Assembly: GCA_012516125.1 (NCBI GenBank)
Contig: JAAYXB010000027.1
Location: 1 to 64,000, forward strand
Origin: Bacillota bacterium
GTDB taxonomy: Bacteria; Bacillota; SHA-98; UBA4971
Direction of reading: 5' to 3'
DNA: 64,000 nucleotides
Part shown: piece by piece, positions 8,458 through 17,516 of the stretch
Layout of the letters: each line of letters opens with the position of its first letter
How positions within the stretch are numbered: the first letter of the stretch is position 1
Notes under the pieces: generated by a model
Seen by the model: only the letters and a program-made list of their open reading frames with translations
Told to the model about the DNA's origin: nothing
Database searches by the model: none
Made by a program: the position numbers and the translations under genes

Positions 8458-10911
8458 TTACGTATCGCCTGCTGCTTCGTGACCGGCGAGATACAGCAGG
8501 ACAAGCGACGGATACAGCATCAGCAGCGCTGCTGCCACCACGCCTGAGTCGTTGGCAAGGACAGCCGCGGCTGCCGCGACGAGGCTTGCGGCAAGAGACG
8601 ACGCGAACCCAGGGTGGGCCTTCATGAGCCTTCTTGCGAGCCCCACCGGCCGCACCCAGAGGAGGGCCACGGCCGCGAGAAACGCAAACAGCGCGCGGGT
8701 CCAGACGGTGTACCGGACGAGCTTGAGGTTCATCGCCGCTTTACGCCGGACGACATCGACGAGCGCGGCGGGACCCTCTACGCGCATGGCGAGGACCGTC
8801 CGGCCCCAGTGCGATACAGGCCCACCGGCCCTCAGGGCGTCAGCGACGGCTATTCCCGCGACGAGCGACACCGCGAGCAGGGCGAGGATGGCTAGTTCCC
8901 GGCGGGTGACTCTTCTCTCCAGATACAGCACATACGCGATGCCGAACCCCACGACCGCCGTAAGCGTGCCACCCATGTTTGCGCCCAACGAGGGGGACGC
9001 GAGTACCAAGAGCGCGACGGCGAAGATAGCTGCGATGCCTGCGAGGGCGGCGGCGCGCACCGCAGGCCGCGCCCTGCGAAGGCCCATCCTGTCAAGGACA
9101 AGCCCACTTCCGGTTATGAGCGACCCGACCAGCACGCCCATATACTCGTTCCCTATCCCGTAGAACCTGGCGCCCCCTATAGGGTCGTAGCCGAGTATGG
9201 ACCCTTGCATGAGTTTCGATCCGAGCAGCGCGTCGCAAATGACCGCAAGCGCTGTGACGAGGTATACTGCGGCGAAGGGCGTCGGCGCCGCGCTCGGGCT
9301 GCGGCCGCAGGTGGCCCTTGCGGCAAAGCACATGACGAGCACCGCAGTCGCCACGTAGATGCCGGCGGGAACGGTGCCCGCCGGGCGTGCGAGCGGCAGG
9401 ACAAGCATGGCGAGGGGCACGGCGCCAAGACCCAGGAGCAGCGCCCATACGACCTGGGCGACCTGAGCCCGCATCGTCACGCCCCCCGGATGCCCGTCTG
9501 GGGTGCGGCGGAGCGCCTCCCGGGATACGCCGAGGTGCCGAAGGGAGCTATGCCTGGCGGCGGCGAGTGCGATGAGGGTGAGCGACGCGAGGGCCACGAC
9601 GATCTGCAGGCCCACGAACGTCTTGAGGAGAGGTGCCCTCATGAGGTAGGTGGACGCGATCTCATCGTGCATTGAAAGAAGCCGGGTAAGTGGCGCCCCC
9701 CGGTGGGGCACAACGCGCACCGGCGCCCCGAGGACCCAGGGCGACGCTTCCACGCCGAGCCACGAGAGTACGGACGCGGCCACGTCGGTGCTCACCACAA
9801 GGCCGTGCCGCCTTGTGGTGGGAGACGTCAGGAGCCCTGGCCGCCTCGAGAAGCCAGGGCCGGCCGCGATGACAGGTGCCAGGCTGTGGCCTGAGGCGAC
9901 CTCTCGCGCGGCCGGCGTCGGCGCGAGGACGATGAGCATGGTGTCGGTGAAATCTGTGAACTCGAGGAGGTGGCCGACAAGGGCATCCGCCGACGAGAGC
10001 GCAAGACGCCTGGCCTCTTCGTATGCCGCCTCGGTGAGAAGGCCGGCTGCCAGGTACCTTTCAACCCGGGCCGTGTCGCCCGACTCGACCACGACGAGAT
10101 CGGCCTTCCCTGCCGTCACGGCGTCCCTTACGAGCGCCGCGACAAGCTCGGTGTTGGTTGCGATGCCTCCAGGGAAGTCATCCCTGCGGATGGCCGTGTC
10201 GCGGCCAACGTCGCCCAGGTCAACAACGCCGCGCATGTCCATGGCAACCGCTGCGGCATGGCGGCCGAGATGCCCCGGCGTGTCGAAATTCCCGAAGACG
10301 GCGGTCTTCTTCCCAGCCCTTCTGAGGGCCTCACCCAGGGCGCCGGGAACGATGCGGTAGCTTGAGTCGGAATTGGTGCGGGCGATAAGGGCGATATAGG
10401 GATGCACGACGCTGCCAGGCGGTGGCGCGGCGGCGGCGCCCGTGTTGCGGGCGAACGTGACGGCGGCGGGCGCACCCTCTACGATCTCGTCCGAGTTGAA
10501 GGCACATCCTGCCTCCTGCGGTCCCTGCGCCCTTGTGCCTGCGCCGAGCGTCACGTATGTGTGCTCGTCCTGCAGGGTCTTCGCCGTGCGCACGTTCATG
10601 AGGCCGACCGCGCCGGTTGAAGCGAGCTTCCACATGTTGGGCGTAAGCGCCGGATCGATGTCTTTAAGTGAGAGCGCGTTTACCAGCACGAGGACCACTC
10701 GACGGACGGATGGGGCGGCTGCGGCCCACGCCCAGGTCTGTGGCGACCGGACGGGGGCAAGCAGCCCCAAAACCAGGACAAGCGCTGCGAGCTTTGGGCA
10801 CGTTACAGAGGACGAACGGCGTCCAGACAGGTGTCCAGACATACGGCGCCCAAAGAACCTCCTGGAGAGCCTCCTGGAAGGCCACATGCAGGAATTTGGC
10901 ACGCCTGACAC
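8458..10911 (-). CDS. Large membrane protein with extracytoplasmic alkaline-phosphatase-like domain
   Basis: An 817-residue protein. After a basic N-terminus there is one hydrophobic signal/anchor helix (~40-65). Residues ~68-420 resemble the alkaline-phosphatase/phosphopentomutase fold: a beta strand RRVVLVLVNAL, a 'TPNM..LAS.GAVGLMNVRTA' segment, YVTLGAGTRA, a GNFDTPG loop, ADLVVVESGD and a late SGHSLAPVIAAG His motif. The expected first metal-binding Asp is not obvious, so activity is uncertain. The C-terminal half (~430-810) has about nine transmembrane helices. It lies between a GT4 glycosyltransferase and the nuclease/SMC pair, all on one strand. A role in envelope glycan or phospho-polymer metabolism is a guess from context. 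The start is GTG at 10911, with GGAGG 12 bases upstream. Confidence 0.6.
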   Translation of the reverse strand: MSGVPNSCMWPSRRLSRRFFGRRMSGHLSGRRSSSVTCPKLAALVLVLGLLAPVRSPQTWAWAAAAPSVRRVVLVLVNALSLKDIDPALTPNMWKLASTGAVGLMNVRTAKTLQDEHTYVTLGAGTRAQGPQEAGCAFNSDEIVEGAPAAVTFARNTGAAAAPPPGSVVHPYIALIARTNSDSSYRIVPGALGEALRRAGKKTAVFGNFDTPGHLGRHAAAVAMDMRGVVDLGDVGRDTAIRRDDFPGGIATNTELVAALVRDAVTAGKADLVVVESGDTARVERYLAAGLLTEAAYEEARRLALSSADALVGHLLEFTDFTDTMLIVLAPTPAAREVASGHSLAPVIAAGPGFSRRPGLLTSPTTRRHGLVVSTDVAASVLSWLGVEASPWVLGAPVRVVPHRGAPLTRLLSMHDEIASTYLMRAPLLKTFVGLQIVVALASLTLIALAAARHSSLRHLGVSREALRRTPDGHPGGVTMRAQVAQVVWALLLGLGAVPLAMLVLPLARPAGTVPAGIYVATAVLVMCFAARATCGRSPSAAPTPFAAVYLVTALAVICDALLGSKLMQGSILGYDPIGGARFYGIGNEYMGVLVGSLITGSGLVLDRMGLRRARPAVRAAALAGIAAIFAVALLVLASPSLGANMGGTLTAVVGFGIAYVLYLERRVTRRELAILALLAVSLVAGIAVADALRAGGPVSHWGRTVLAMRVEGPAALVDVVRRKAAMNLKLVRYTVWTRALFAFLAAVALLWVRPVGLARRLMKAHPGFASSLAASLVAAAAAVLANDSGVVAAALLMLYPSLVLLYLAGHEAAGDT

Positions 10912-10982
10912 GAAACTTACTTACCTCCTCACCCTGCCCTGCCCTGCCCTGCCACCCTCTACCGTGCTGTACCCTAACTACC

Positions 10983-12227
10983 CTACGTAACCTGCGCGCT
11001 GGCTTTCTCGCGCTCAGACAGGGCCTCGACGTATACTTCCTGCGTTGCCCGGACCATTCCTTCTACCGAGAACCTCCGATGGGCTTCTGTCCTTGCCCGC
11101 TCAGCCATGCGGGCAGCTTCTCGCGGGCGGAGCAGCAAGTCCCGCAGACAAGCCGCGAGCGCGAGATGGTCGCCGGGCGCGGCGAGCCACCCCATCCCGG
11201 GACCGACGACTTCCTCTATGCCCGGGGTGCGCGAGGCCACAACCGGGACCCCGGCAGCCATCGCCTCGATGAGCGAGAGCGACATGCCCTCAGAGAGGCT
11301 TGGAAGCACGAAGACATCGATGGCCCTGTAGAAGGGCACGATGTCCTCAACGAAGCCCAGGAATCGCACCTGGTCGGACACCCCTAGCGTTTCCGCGAGC
11401 GCCTTGAGGTCGCCCCGCGCCGGACCGTCCCCGGCGACGAGGACCTGAGGCCGCAAGCCCCACCTCCGCAGGTAGGCGAGGGCGTGAAGAAGCACTCCGA
11501 CGCCCTTATCCGGAATCAGCCGCGCGACTGTGCCGACCAGGACTGTGTCCGGCTGATACCCAAGAATGCTCCGCGCTTGCGCGACCCTTTCGGGAGTTCG
11601 CGACCACCCGTCCCTGTCGCCTGCGAAGCGCTCGAGTGCCACGCCGTTTGGCACATGCCTGACTTTATCAGGCCCGAGCCCCGGGATGGACGAGTATTCG
11701 TCCCAGAGTGCTCGCGACACTGCGATGACGCGGTCCGTGACGCGCGCAAGCGCTCGCTCGAGGTAGCGGCAGAGATGTCCTTTCGGGGTGCCCCGAGTCC
11801 TTGCCAGGACGGAATTGTGGACCGTGTAGACGACGGCGGGCCTCCCTTCGCGCCCGGATGTCTGCGTACGGCCTGTCCAGCGGGGGAAATCAGAGGTTCG
11901 CTTCAGGAAACGCGCGGCCGCTCGACCGAGGGCTGCTGCCTTGAACCCATGGAGGTGGCATATGTCAGGCTGGACCCGGCGGATGAGGCGGGCGAGCGCA
12001 AGCGTCTGAGCCACATCCCTATGGGGAGCCAGATCGCCTGGTATGGCGACAAGTTCGTGCTTCCCGCAGCACCGTTCGACGCACTCCACAATGCGGGCGT
12101 CCTCGGGCGACGCCACGACCACCTCGAACCTGTCGCGGTCGAGGCGCTCCACCAGGCTAGTGAGGTGTGTCCTCATGCCGCCTTCTGAAGGCCTTATCAC
12201 ATGGAGAACCCGAATCCTTTCCGCCAA
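10983..12227 (-). CDS. GT4-family glycosyltransferase
   Basis: A 414-residue GT-B fold enzyme. The N-terminal Rossmann domain begins RIRVLHVIRPSEGGMRTHL, with the Gly-Gly loop typical of GT4, and contains DICHLHGFKAA. The C-terminal donor-binding domain has VGTVARLIPDKGV, VAGDGPARGDL, VRFLGFVEDI and the E-x7-E motif in PSLSEGMSLSLIEAMAAGVP. Such enzymes transfer sugars from nucleotide donors to envelope polymers or lipids with retention of configuration. Donor and acceptor are not predictable. The start is TTG at 12227 with GAGGTG upstream. The gene ends 71 bp before the phosphatase-like membrane protein, suggesting a shared operon. Confidence 0.88.
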   Translation of the reverse strand: MAERIRVLHVIRPSEGGMRTHLTSLVERLDRDRFEVVVASPEDARIVECVERCCGKHELVAIPGDLAPHRDVAQTLALARLIRRVQPDICHLHGFKAAALGRAAARFLKRTSDFPRWTGRTQTSGREGRPAVVYTVHNSVLARTRGTPKGHLCRYLERALARVTDRVIAVSRALWDEYSSIPGLGPDKVRHVPNGVALERFAGDRDGWSRTPERVAQARSILGYQPDTVLVGTVARLIPDKGVGVLLHALAYLRRWGLRPQVLVAGDGPARGDLKALAETLGVSDQVRFLGFVEDIVPFYRAIDVFVLPSLSEGMSLSLIEAMAAGVPVVASRTPGIEEVVGPGMGWLAAPGDHLALAACLRDLLLRPREAARMAERARTEAHRRFSVEGMVRATQEVYVEALSEREKASAQVT

Positions 12228-12754
12228 CTTTACAGCACCTCGGCGCCTGTGCGGCTTTCTGGCTACGGTCCCCGCCGCGTTTCACTGCAGCCTCACTCAA
12301 GGGCAAGGACGTGCATGGCGAACCGAATGTTCTCCTCTTCTCCCGTGCTCCCCGCTTCTTTCGCGCCTGCCTGGCTCTCTTGGCTCTTAGCTTGTGCGCA
12401 TGCCTGCGCCGGTATGCCTCCACCTGCCCCGGGCTCCGCAGGCTGAGTCTTGTCAAGGCGCCCCGTTTGGGGCGCCGTCCCCGAGTGGAACGCCCGCAAC
12501 GTTTCCCGAAAGTCGCATTTCTGCGCCCTTACTTGGAGTTGCCAAGGCTCGAACTTCCAAGAGGCACACTCGCTCGGTGGCATGGCGTCCAGGTAAACGC
12601 GGCGTGGGCAAAGGCAATGTTCTAAGTGTGCCCCGAAACTCGCGCGCGACTCCGGCGACGGCAGGCTCATGCCGTAAATTCGCAGCTGGGCGGCGTACCA
12701 ATTGTCCCATAGGCCACGGGCGGTTTTGGAGCAGACTTCTAGTTTGGCGCCTGG
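12228..12754. other. Intergenic stretch containing a dispersed-repeat copy
   Basis: No gene is supported between hydF and the glycosyltransferase. The open frames here lack family motifs and ribosome binding sites. The stretch contains the diverged repeat copy at 12457-12536 and a possible terminal-repeat trace (CTAAGTGTG) near 12622. Confidence 0.5.
12457..12536 (+). repeat. Dispersed palindromic repeat, diverged copy (3' half)
   Basis: A perfect hairpin GGCGCCCC-GTTT-GGGGCGCC (12457-12476) is followed by CGTCCCCGAGTGGAAC, which matches the copy at 49771-49796 except for one base. It continues into GCAACGTTTCCCGAAAGTCG and CATTTCTGCGCCCTTACTT, which correspond to the right end of the element at 56433-56560 (CATTTCTGCACCCTCACTT). 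Confidence 0.6.
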
Positions 12755-14026
12755 CTACCTATGGCGTGGCGCGCCCGGCACGCCCGCCGCGACGAATGGC
12801 TCGAGAGCCCTTTCGAGGATACCGTGGAGATAGGCGATGAGCACGCCGTAGTTGACTACAGGCACCCCTGCGGCCCTCACTCGGGCGATCCTATGCAGCA
12901 TCTCCTTTCTGTTGATCATGCATCCTCCGCAATGCACCACCAGGTCAAAGCTTGCGAGGTCGTCCGGAAACCCCATGCCGGCAGCCCAGGAGAAGTTGAG
13001 CTTGCCGCCGACCTTTCGCTCGAGCCATGTCGGGATCTTGACCCTGCCGATATCGTCGCCGATCGGGTGATGAGTGCAGGCCTCGGCGATGAGGATCCTT
13101 GACCCAGGCTCGAGGCGCGCGACATGGCGCGCGCCCTCGACGAGCGTGGCGAGGTCGCCCTTGTGGCGCGCGAAGAGGATGGAGAATGAGGTAAGCGGGA
13201 TGTTGCTCGGGACCTGCTCTGATACGATCCCGAACGCCTGCGAGTCGGTCACGACGAGCGCCGGGCAAGCCTTGAGGTTTTCGATGGCGGCGCGGACCAC
13301 GTTCTCCTTCACGACGATCGCCCGGGCGTCATGGTCGAGGAGGTCTCGCAGCGTCTGGACCTGCGGGAGGATGAGCCTGCCCTTGGGGGCCTCGATATCT
13401 ACAGGCACCACGAGGACCACCGTGTCCCCGGGAGCCACGAGGTCCCCGATTATGGGTGGACCCTCCCAGTCCTTCGGGGCCTCCTCGATGATGCGCTCCT
13501 TGAGCGCACCTATCCCCTCTCCTGTTCTCGAGCTTACCGGGACGAAGCTGATTCCGAGTTCCCTGCCCCAGAGATCGAGCTCCGCCCTCTCCTGAATAGT
13601 GCCCTGGATAGTGCCCTGGTGAGTGGCGGCCTGGCCAACAAGGTCCATCTTGTTGGCCACCCCGATCACCGGGAGGCCGCGCTCACGTATCTCGGCAACG
13701 ATGGAGCGCTCGTACTCCCCGATACCGCGCGTCGCATCGGCCACCACGATGGCAAGGTCTGATTTCGCCAGCACCTGCCTGGTCCTCTGTACCCGGAGCT
13801 CGCCGAGTTCCCCGGTGTCGTCTATCCCGGCAGTGTCGATGATGACCACGGGTCCGACCGGGAGGATCTCCATGGCTTTGTACACGGGGTCGGTGGTGGT
13901 GCCGGGGACGTCGGAGACGAGGGCGATGTCCTGGTTCGTGAGAGCGTTTATGAGACTCGACTTCCCCGCGTTCCGACGGCCGAATATCGCTATATGCAGC
14001 CTGTTGCTGCGAGGAGTTGACTGCAC
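12755..14026 (-). CDS. hydF: [FeFe]-hydrogenase maturation GTPase HydF
   Basis: Scaffold on which the two-iron subcluster of [FeFe]-hydrogenase is assembled before transfer to the hydrogenase. The 423-residue product has a small-GTPase domain (GRRNAGKSS P-loop, DTAGIDD, NKMD), a middle dimerisation domain, and a C-terminal cluster-binding domain with EACTHHP and HCGGCMINRKEM supplying the His/Cys ligands. A GTIQGTIQ direct duplication sits after NKMDLVG. The preferred start is GTG at 14026, seven bases from GAGGGAGGGG; GTG at 14032 is too close to that site. It is the last gene of the hydE-hydG-hydF set. No hydrogenase structural gene lies in this window, so the client is encoded elsewhere. 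Confidence 0.95.
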   Translation of the reverse strand: MQSTPRSNRLHIAIFGRRNAGKSSLINALTNQDIALVSDVPGTTTDPVYKAMEILPVGPVVIIDTAGIDDTGELGELRVQRTRQVLAKSDLAIVVADATRGIGEYERSIVAEIRERGLPVIGVANKMDLVGQAATHQGTIQGTIQERAELDLWGRELGISFVPVSSRTGEGIGALKERIIEEAPKDWEGPPIIGDLVAPGDTVVLVVPVDIEAPKGRLILPQVQTLRDLLDHDARAIVVKENVVRAAIENLKACPALVVTDSQAFGIVSEQVPSNIPLTSFSILFARHKGDLATLVEGARHVARLEPGSRILIAEACTHHPIGDDIGRVKIPTWLERKVGGKLNFSWAAGMGFPDDLASFDLVVHCGGCMINRKEMLHRIARVRAAGVPVVNYGVLIAYLHGILERALEPFVAAGVPGAPRHR

Positions 14027-14092
14027 GCGCACCCCTCCCTCGGATTTGCGTATGATGCCCCGGTGCTGCCCGCATCCGGGGGTAGCGCCCCA

Positions 14093-15577
14093 TCAGAAGT
14101 AGAGGTCGCGCTCGCCGCGCTCCAGTCTGGCTAGGCGCGCCACGGTCTCCTGCCGGACTTTCGGCGACGGGATCATCTCAAGATGCTGTCTTATAGCCTG
14201 CTCTCCAGCCCGCCTGGTCTCGTCCGACGCGTAGTCAAGGAGATACTCCTTGAATGTCAGGATAGCGTTAGGCTGGCAGAGGTTCTGGATCTCGCCGGTC
14301 TTGGCGAACTGCATGAACCTGTCCCCGGTGCGGCCTTTCCTGTAGCAGGCCGTGCAGTAGCTCGGGATGTAACCTGAGCGGGCAAGGCTTGCGATGATCT
14401 CGTCCGGGCTTCGGTGGTCGTCCACGGCGAACTGGGCGCTGTCGTCGCTCTCGTCCGTGGTTGTGGCTGCGGCCGTATCGGCGGCCGCATTCGCGGCGCC
14501 CGTGCTCCCGCCGCAAGGCGCTCCGTCCCCGCCGCCAGGGCTCTCCTTCCTGTAGCCACCAACGCCTGTTCGCGACCCTGCGCTGATTTGGGAGATGCCC
14601 ACGGCGAAAACCTCATCGCGGAACCCCGGCCGCTCACGGGTCGAGAGGATCATCCCGGTATACGGAACGGCCAGGCGCAGGATTGCGACAAGTTTCTTGA
14701 AGTCCCTGTCGCTCACGAGGTGCGGGAACCTTGCGAGCGTAACCCCGCGTGCTGGCCTCAACCTTGGGACTGATATGGTGTGGGGGCCCACGCCGAACGT
14801 GGTATCGAGGTGGATCGCGTGGTAGAGCAAGCCGAGGACCTCGAACTTGTAGTCATACAGGCCGAAGAGGACGCCGATACCCACGTCATCAAGCCCCGCC
14901 TCCATGGCCCGGTCCATGGCGCCGAGGTGCCAGTCGTAGTCGGCCTTTGGACCGGACGGGTGCATTGCCGCGTAGGTCGGCCGGTGGTAGGTTTCCTGAA
15001 AGAGTACATATGTGCCGATCTTCGCGGCTTTGAGACGCTTGTAATCTTCTACGGTGGTGGCCGCGATGTTCACGTTGACGCGGCGGATGCTCCCATTGCC
15101 CACTTTCGTCTCGTAGATGGTCTCGATGACCTCTTCGATGTAGTCCGTGGGGCAGTTTACCGGGTCTTCGCCACACTCGAGCGCCAGGCGCTTGTGTCCC
15201 ATAGACTCAAGTACTTTGACTTCCTCAACGATCTCCTCCTTCGTGAGCCTGCGGCGGACGAAATCGTTGTCGCGTCGGTAGCCGCAGTACACGCAGTTGT
15301 TTACACAAAAGTTGGAGAAATAGAGCGGCGCGAAAAGCACCAGGCGTTTGCCGTATATCCTCTCCTTGACCTCGTGCGCGGTTTCGTAGAGCACGGCGAG
15401 GGAATCTTCATTCGTGACGTGGAGGAGCCTTGCCACCTCGCGCGGGGAAATGCCCCTGGCCTCGCGCGCTTTGTCCGCGATATCCTGCACCTCACGAATA
15501 TCGGGCTCGGTCGCGTCCTCGAGGAGACGCTCGATCTCCTCGTGGGGGATGAAATCACACGTCGCCCTTGCCACCAT
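14093..15577 (-). CDS. hydG: [FeFe]-hydrogenase maturase HydG (radical SAM tyrosine lyase)
   Basis: Cleaves L-tyrosine to p-cresol, CO and cyanide and loads them on iron to make the Fe(CO)2(CN) synthon for the H-cluster. The radical-SAM cluster motif is NNCVYCGYRRDN (CxxxCxxC with the preceding FCVNNC), followed by a TIM-barrel with LECGEDP, FQETYHRPTYAAMHPSGP and GVGPHTISVPRL. The C-terminal auxiliary cluster motif is YCTACYRKGRTG with a downstream Cys in NLCQPNA. At residues ~348-392 there is an Ala/Thr/Gly/Asp-rich insertion between the barrel and the C-terminal domain that looks disordered. The start is ATG at 15577, behind GGAGGTGAT at 15585-15593. The length, 494, exceeds the ~470 usual for the family by about the insertion. 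Confidence 0.96.
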   Translation of the reverse strand: MVARATCDFIPHEEIERLLEDATEPDIREVQDIADKAREARGISPREVARLLHVTNEDSLAVLYETAHEVKERIYGKRLVLFAPLYFSNFCVNNCVYCGYRRDNDFVRRRLTKEEIVEEVKVLESMGHKRLALECGEDPVNCPTDYIEEVIETIYETKVGNGSIRRVNVNIAATTVEDYKRLKAAKIGTYVLFQETYHRPTYAAMHPSGPKADYDWHLGAMDRAMEAGLDDVGIGVLFGLYDYKFEVLGLLYHAIHLDTTFGVGPHTISVPRLRPARGVTLARFPHLVSDRDFKKLVAILRLAVPYTGMILSTRERPGFRDEVFAVGISQISAGSRTGVGGYRKESPGGGDGAPCGGSTGAANAAADTAAATTTDESDDSAQFAVDDHRSPDEIIASLARSGYIPSYCTACYRKGRTGDRFMQFAKTGEIQNLCQPNAILTFKEYLLDYASDETRRAGEQAIRQHLEMIPSPKVRQETVARLARLERGERDLYF

Positions 15578-15892
15578 GAGATAATCACCTCCGGCCTTGT
15601 CTATCGACAGAATGTGCCGCACGACGCACCGGACGCAGCGACCGCGCGCGGCGGACCTCAAGCTGAGAGTAACTAGCCTACGGCAACCGGGGTTCTAGCA
15701 GCTTCTAACTTGTCAGGAAGCCGGTCTAAGCCCGTAAATTCGGGCCTGGCCACCGGGCCGCTTTCCCTCTCGCGGACTACCCCCGGACCGTATGCGGCAG
15801 TCCGGGTGCCGTACCCCCCTCCCTACCTTGTCCGGCAGTCAGCACAACCGCTGCCCCATCGCGGCGGCCCCAGCCCCTCGTTGTCCTCCGGT
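15578..15892. other. hydE-hydG intergenic gap, no gene seen
   Basis: A 315-bp gap between two genes that normally abut. It carries no supported open frame, and I see no strong hairpin-plus-T-tract terminator. An internal promoter or processing site is possible but not demonstrable by eye. Confidence 0.4.
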
Positions 15893-17041
15893 TCAATGCG
15901 CCGAAGTATGGGCAACCCGGGTGGCCCTGGCCCACTCGGGCTTCGGACTGTGGCCGCAAGTGTCGGAAACCGGTCTGCCGAGACTCGAGAGCATGGTTCG
16001 AATCTCCGCGATTCCACCGTCCTCTGGCGCGCGAAGCGCGATGCTCCCCGGATATATCTCGTAAAGACGCCGAAATTCCAGCGGAGTGACGTTGGGCATG
16101 ATCACATTGGCGCCACATGAGAGCCCCATGCGTCTTGCGTCCGGGTGCAGGGTAGCGAGAGCCGTCGTCGCAGGAAGGTGCGCGAGAGGCAGCGCAAGCC
16201 TGGCTACGGCGAGAGCCTTCAGGGACATGGCGAGGTCTCCTGGCGGACACGAAGCGAGCGGCGTATCTGGATGGGGTATGAACGGGCCGATCCCCGCCAT
16301 CTCCACATCAAGCGCGCGAAGCAGCACGACGTCCTTCGCGATTGTGCGCACGGTCTGGCCGGGGAGGCCGACTATGTTCCCCGACCCCACCTGGAACCCA
16401 AGGTCGCGAAGGTGCGCCAGACACTCAAGGCGGCCGTCGAGGGTCATGCCGGGATGGAGCCTCCTGTAAAGGTCGGGATCGGCGGTCTCATGCTTGAGTA
16501 GAAACCTGTCGGCCCCGGCCTGCCTCATGACCGCGTACTCTTTCCGCGAACGTTCGCCCACGGAAAGCGTCACCGCCACAGCGGCGGTCCGCTTGATCCT
16601 CTCGACCATCCGCGCGATGTCATCGGCGCGGTAGTGGAAATCGTCGCCGGACTGCAGCACGATAGTCCTGTAGCCTGCCGCTGCAGCTTTTGCTGCGACT
16701 TTCAGGATCTCGTCGATGCTCATCCGGTAGCGGGCGAGCTTTCTGTTGTCGCGCCGAAGGCCGCAATAGAGACAGTCCCGCACGCAGTAGTTGGAAAACT
16801 CGATGATTCCACGAAGGTGGACGGCATTCCCCATGAAACGCTTCCGAACCTTATCTGCAAGGGCGAAGAGGGTTTGCTGCTCCTGCGGGCCCGCGTCGAG
16901 GAGGGCGACGATGTCGTCCTCTGTCAGTTCCGCGCCCAGAACCGGACTTGTAACCGCCCTGACCCCCCGTGCCTCGGGACAATCAGGCCCCAGGGCGTCC
17001 TGGATCTTCTTGACTGCGCTTGCGAAGTTGTGTTCGGTCAT
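15893..17041 (-). CDS. hydE: [FeFe]-hydrogenase maturase HydE (radical SAM)
   Basis: A radical SAM enzyme that processes the HydG product on the way to the H-cluster dithiolate. The 382-residue protein has the cluster motif NYCVRDCLYCGLRRDN, followed by VLQSGDDFHY, TLSVGERSRKEY, FLLKHETADPDLYRRLHP, GSGNIVGLPGQT and GIGPFIPHPDTPL, all characteristic of HydE rather than of PylB or BioB. The C-terminal region contains LSCGANVIMPN. The start is ATG at 17041, preceded by GGAGAGG at normal spacing. It is the first gene of hydE-hydG-hydF, 370 nt downstream of a predicted promoter. Confidence 0.95.
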   Translation of the reverse strand: MTEHNFASAVKKIQDALGPDCPEARGVRAVTSPVLGAELTEDDIVALLDAGPQEQQTLFALADKVRKRFMGNAVHLRGIIEFSNYCVRDCLYCGLRRDNRKLARYRMSIDEILKVAAKAAAAGYRTIVLQSGDDFHYRADDIARMVERIKRTAAVAVTLSVGERSRKEYAVMRQAGADRFLLKHETADPDLYRRLHPGMTLDGRLECLAHLRDLGFQVGSGNIVGLPGQTVRTIAKDVVLLRALDVEMAGIGPFIPHPDTPLASCPPGDLAMSLKALAVARLALPLAHLPATTALATLHPDARRMGLSCGANVIMPNVTPLEFRRLYEIYPGSIALRAPEDGGIAEIRTMLSSLGRPVSDTCGHSPKPEWARATRVAHTSAH

Positions 17042-17418
17042 CCGCGGCCCTCTCCTCTCGTGCCTCTCACCGGGGACAGTCGATATCATGGAATGGAGCC
17101 GGTGCACCTGTTTCGGCGGCGCCAGATAGAATGCCGTCGCATATAGGGTCCCGTCGCGTACAGAGTACCGCCGCATATGAAGAGCCCGCCTCCCTGTTGG
17201 AGACGGGCTCTCGAGATCGAGCACATTGTCGCGTGGCAAGTGCCGACACTCAGGCGCCTCCCCTTGCACTCAGGCAAACCCCTCCACTCAGGGACGGCGA
17301 AAACCTCTTTAATTGGCTCCCGGCGCACCGCCGCGCCCTCCGGCCCGGGCCCGACTTCCATGTTCTGACAGGCGCCCCGGCCGTCAGGATTCAGGCGATT
17401 GTGCGTCCTTTCACATGT
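17042..17418 (-). other. Leader region of the hyd operon with a hairpin
   Basis: No gene is supported here. On the minus strand it forms the ~370-nt untranslated leader of hydE if the promoter at 17419-17447 is used. It contains an imperfect hairpin (arms AGAGCCCG near 17181 and CGGGCTCT ending near 17212) without a T-tract, so it is not a classical terminator. Confidence 0.4.
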
Positions 17419-17447
17419 ATTCTATTAAACATCCGCGAGGAGATCAA
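17419..17447 (-). promoter_or_regulatory. Probable sigma-A promoter for hydE-hydG-hydF
   Basis: Read on the minus strand: -35 TTGATC (17447-17442), 17-bp spacer, -10 TAGAAT (17424-17419). The boxes are four of six and five of six matches to consensus. It lies between the coiled-coil gene and hydE, facing hydE. Confidence 0.55.
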
Positions 17448-17516
17448 CCACCTGGGCCACAAATCGCGCCGATGACAAGGGGCCGTGAGCCTGGCAAACC
17501 GGGTGAGTCGGGTCGG

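Noticed and set aside
12167-12625. 152-codon plus-strand frame next to the glycosyltransferase
   Set aside because: Low-complexity Leu/Arg/Pro translation without a start site; it overlaps the dispersed repeat.
14780-15676. 298-codon plus-strand open frame
   Set aside because: Antisense to hydG, whose radical-SAM motifs are unambiguous.
17181-17212. Classical terminator upstream of hydE
   Set aside because: The hairpin has mismatches and no T-tract on either strand, so I list it only as a leader hairpin.
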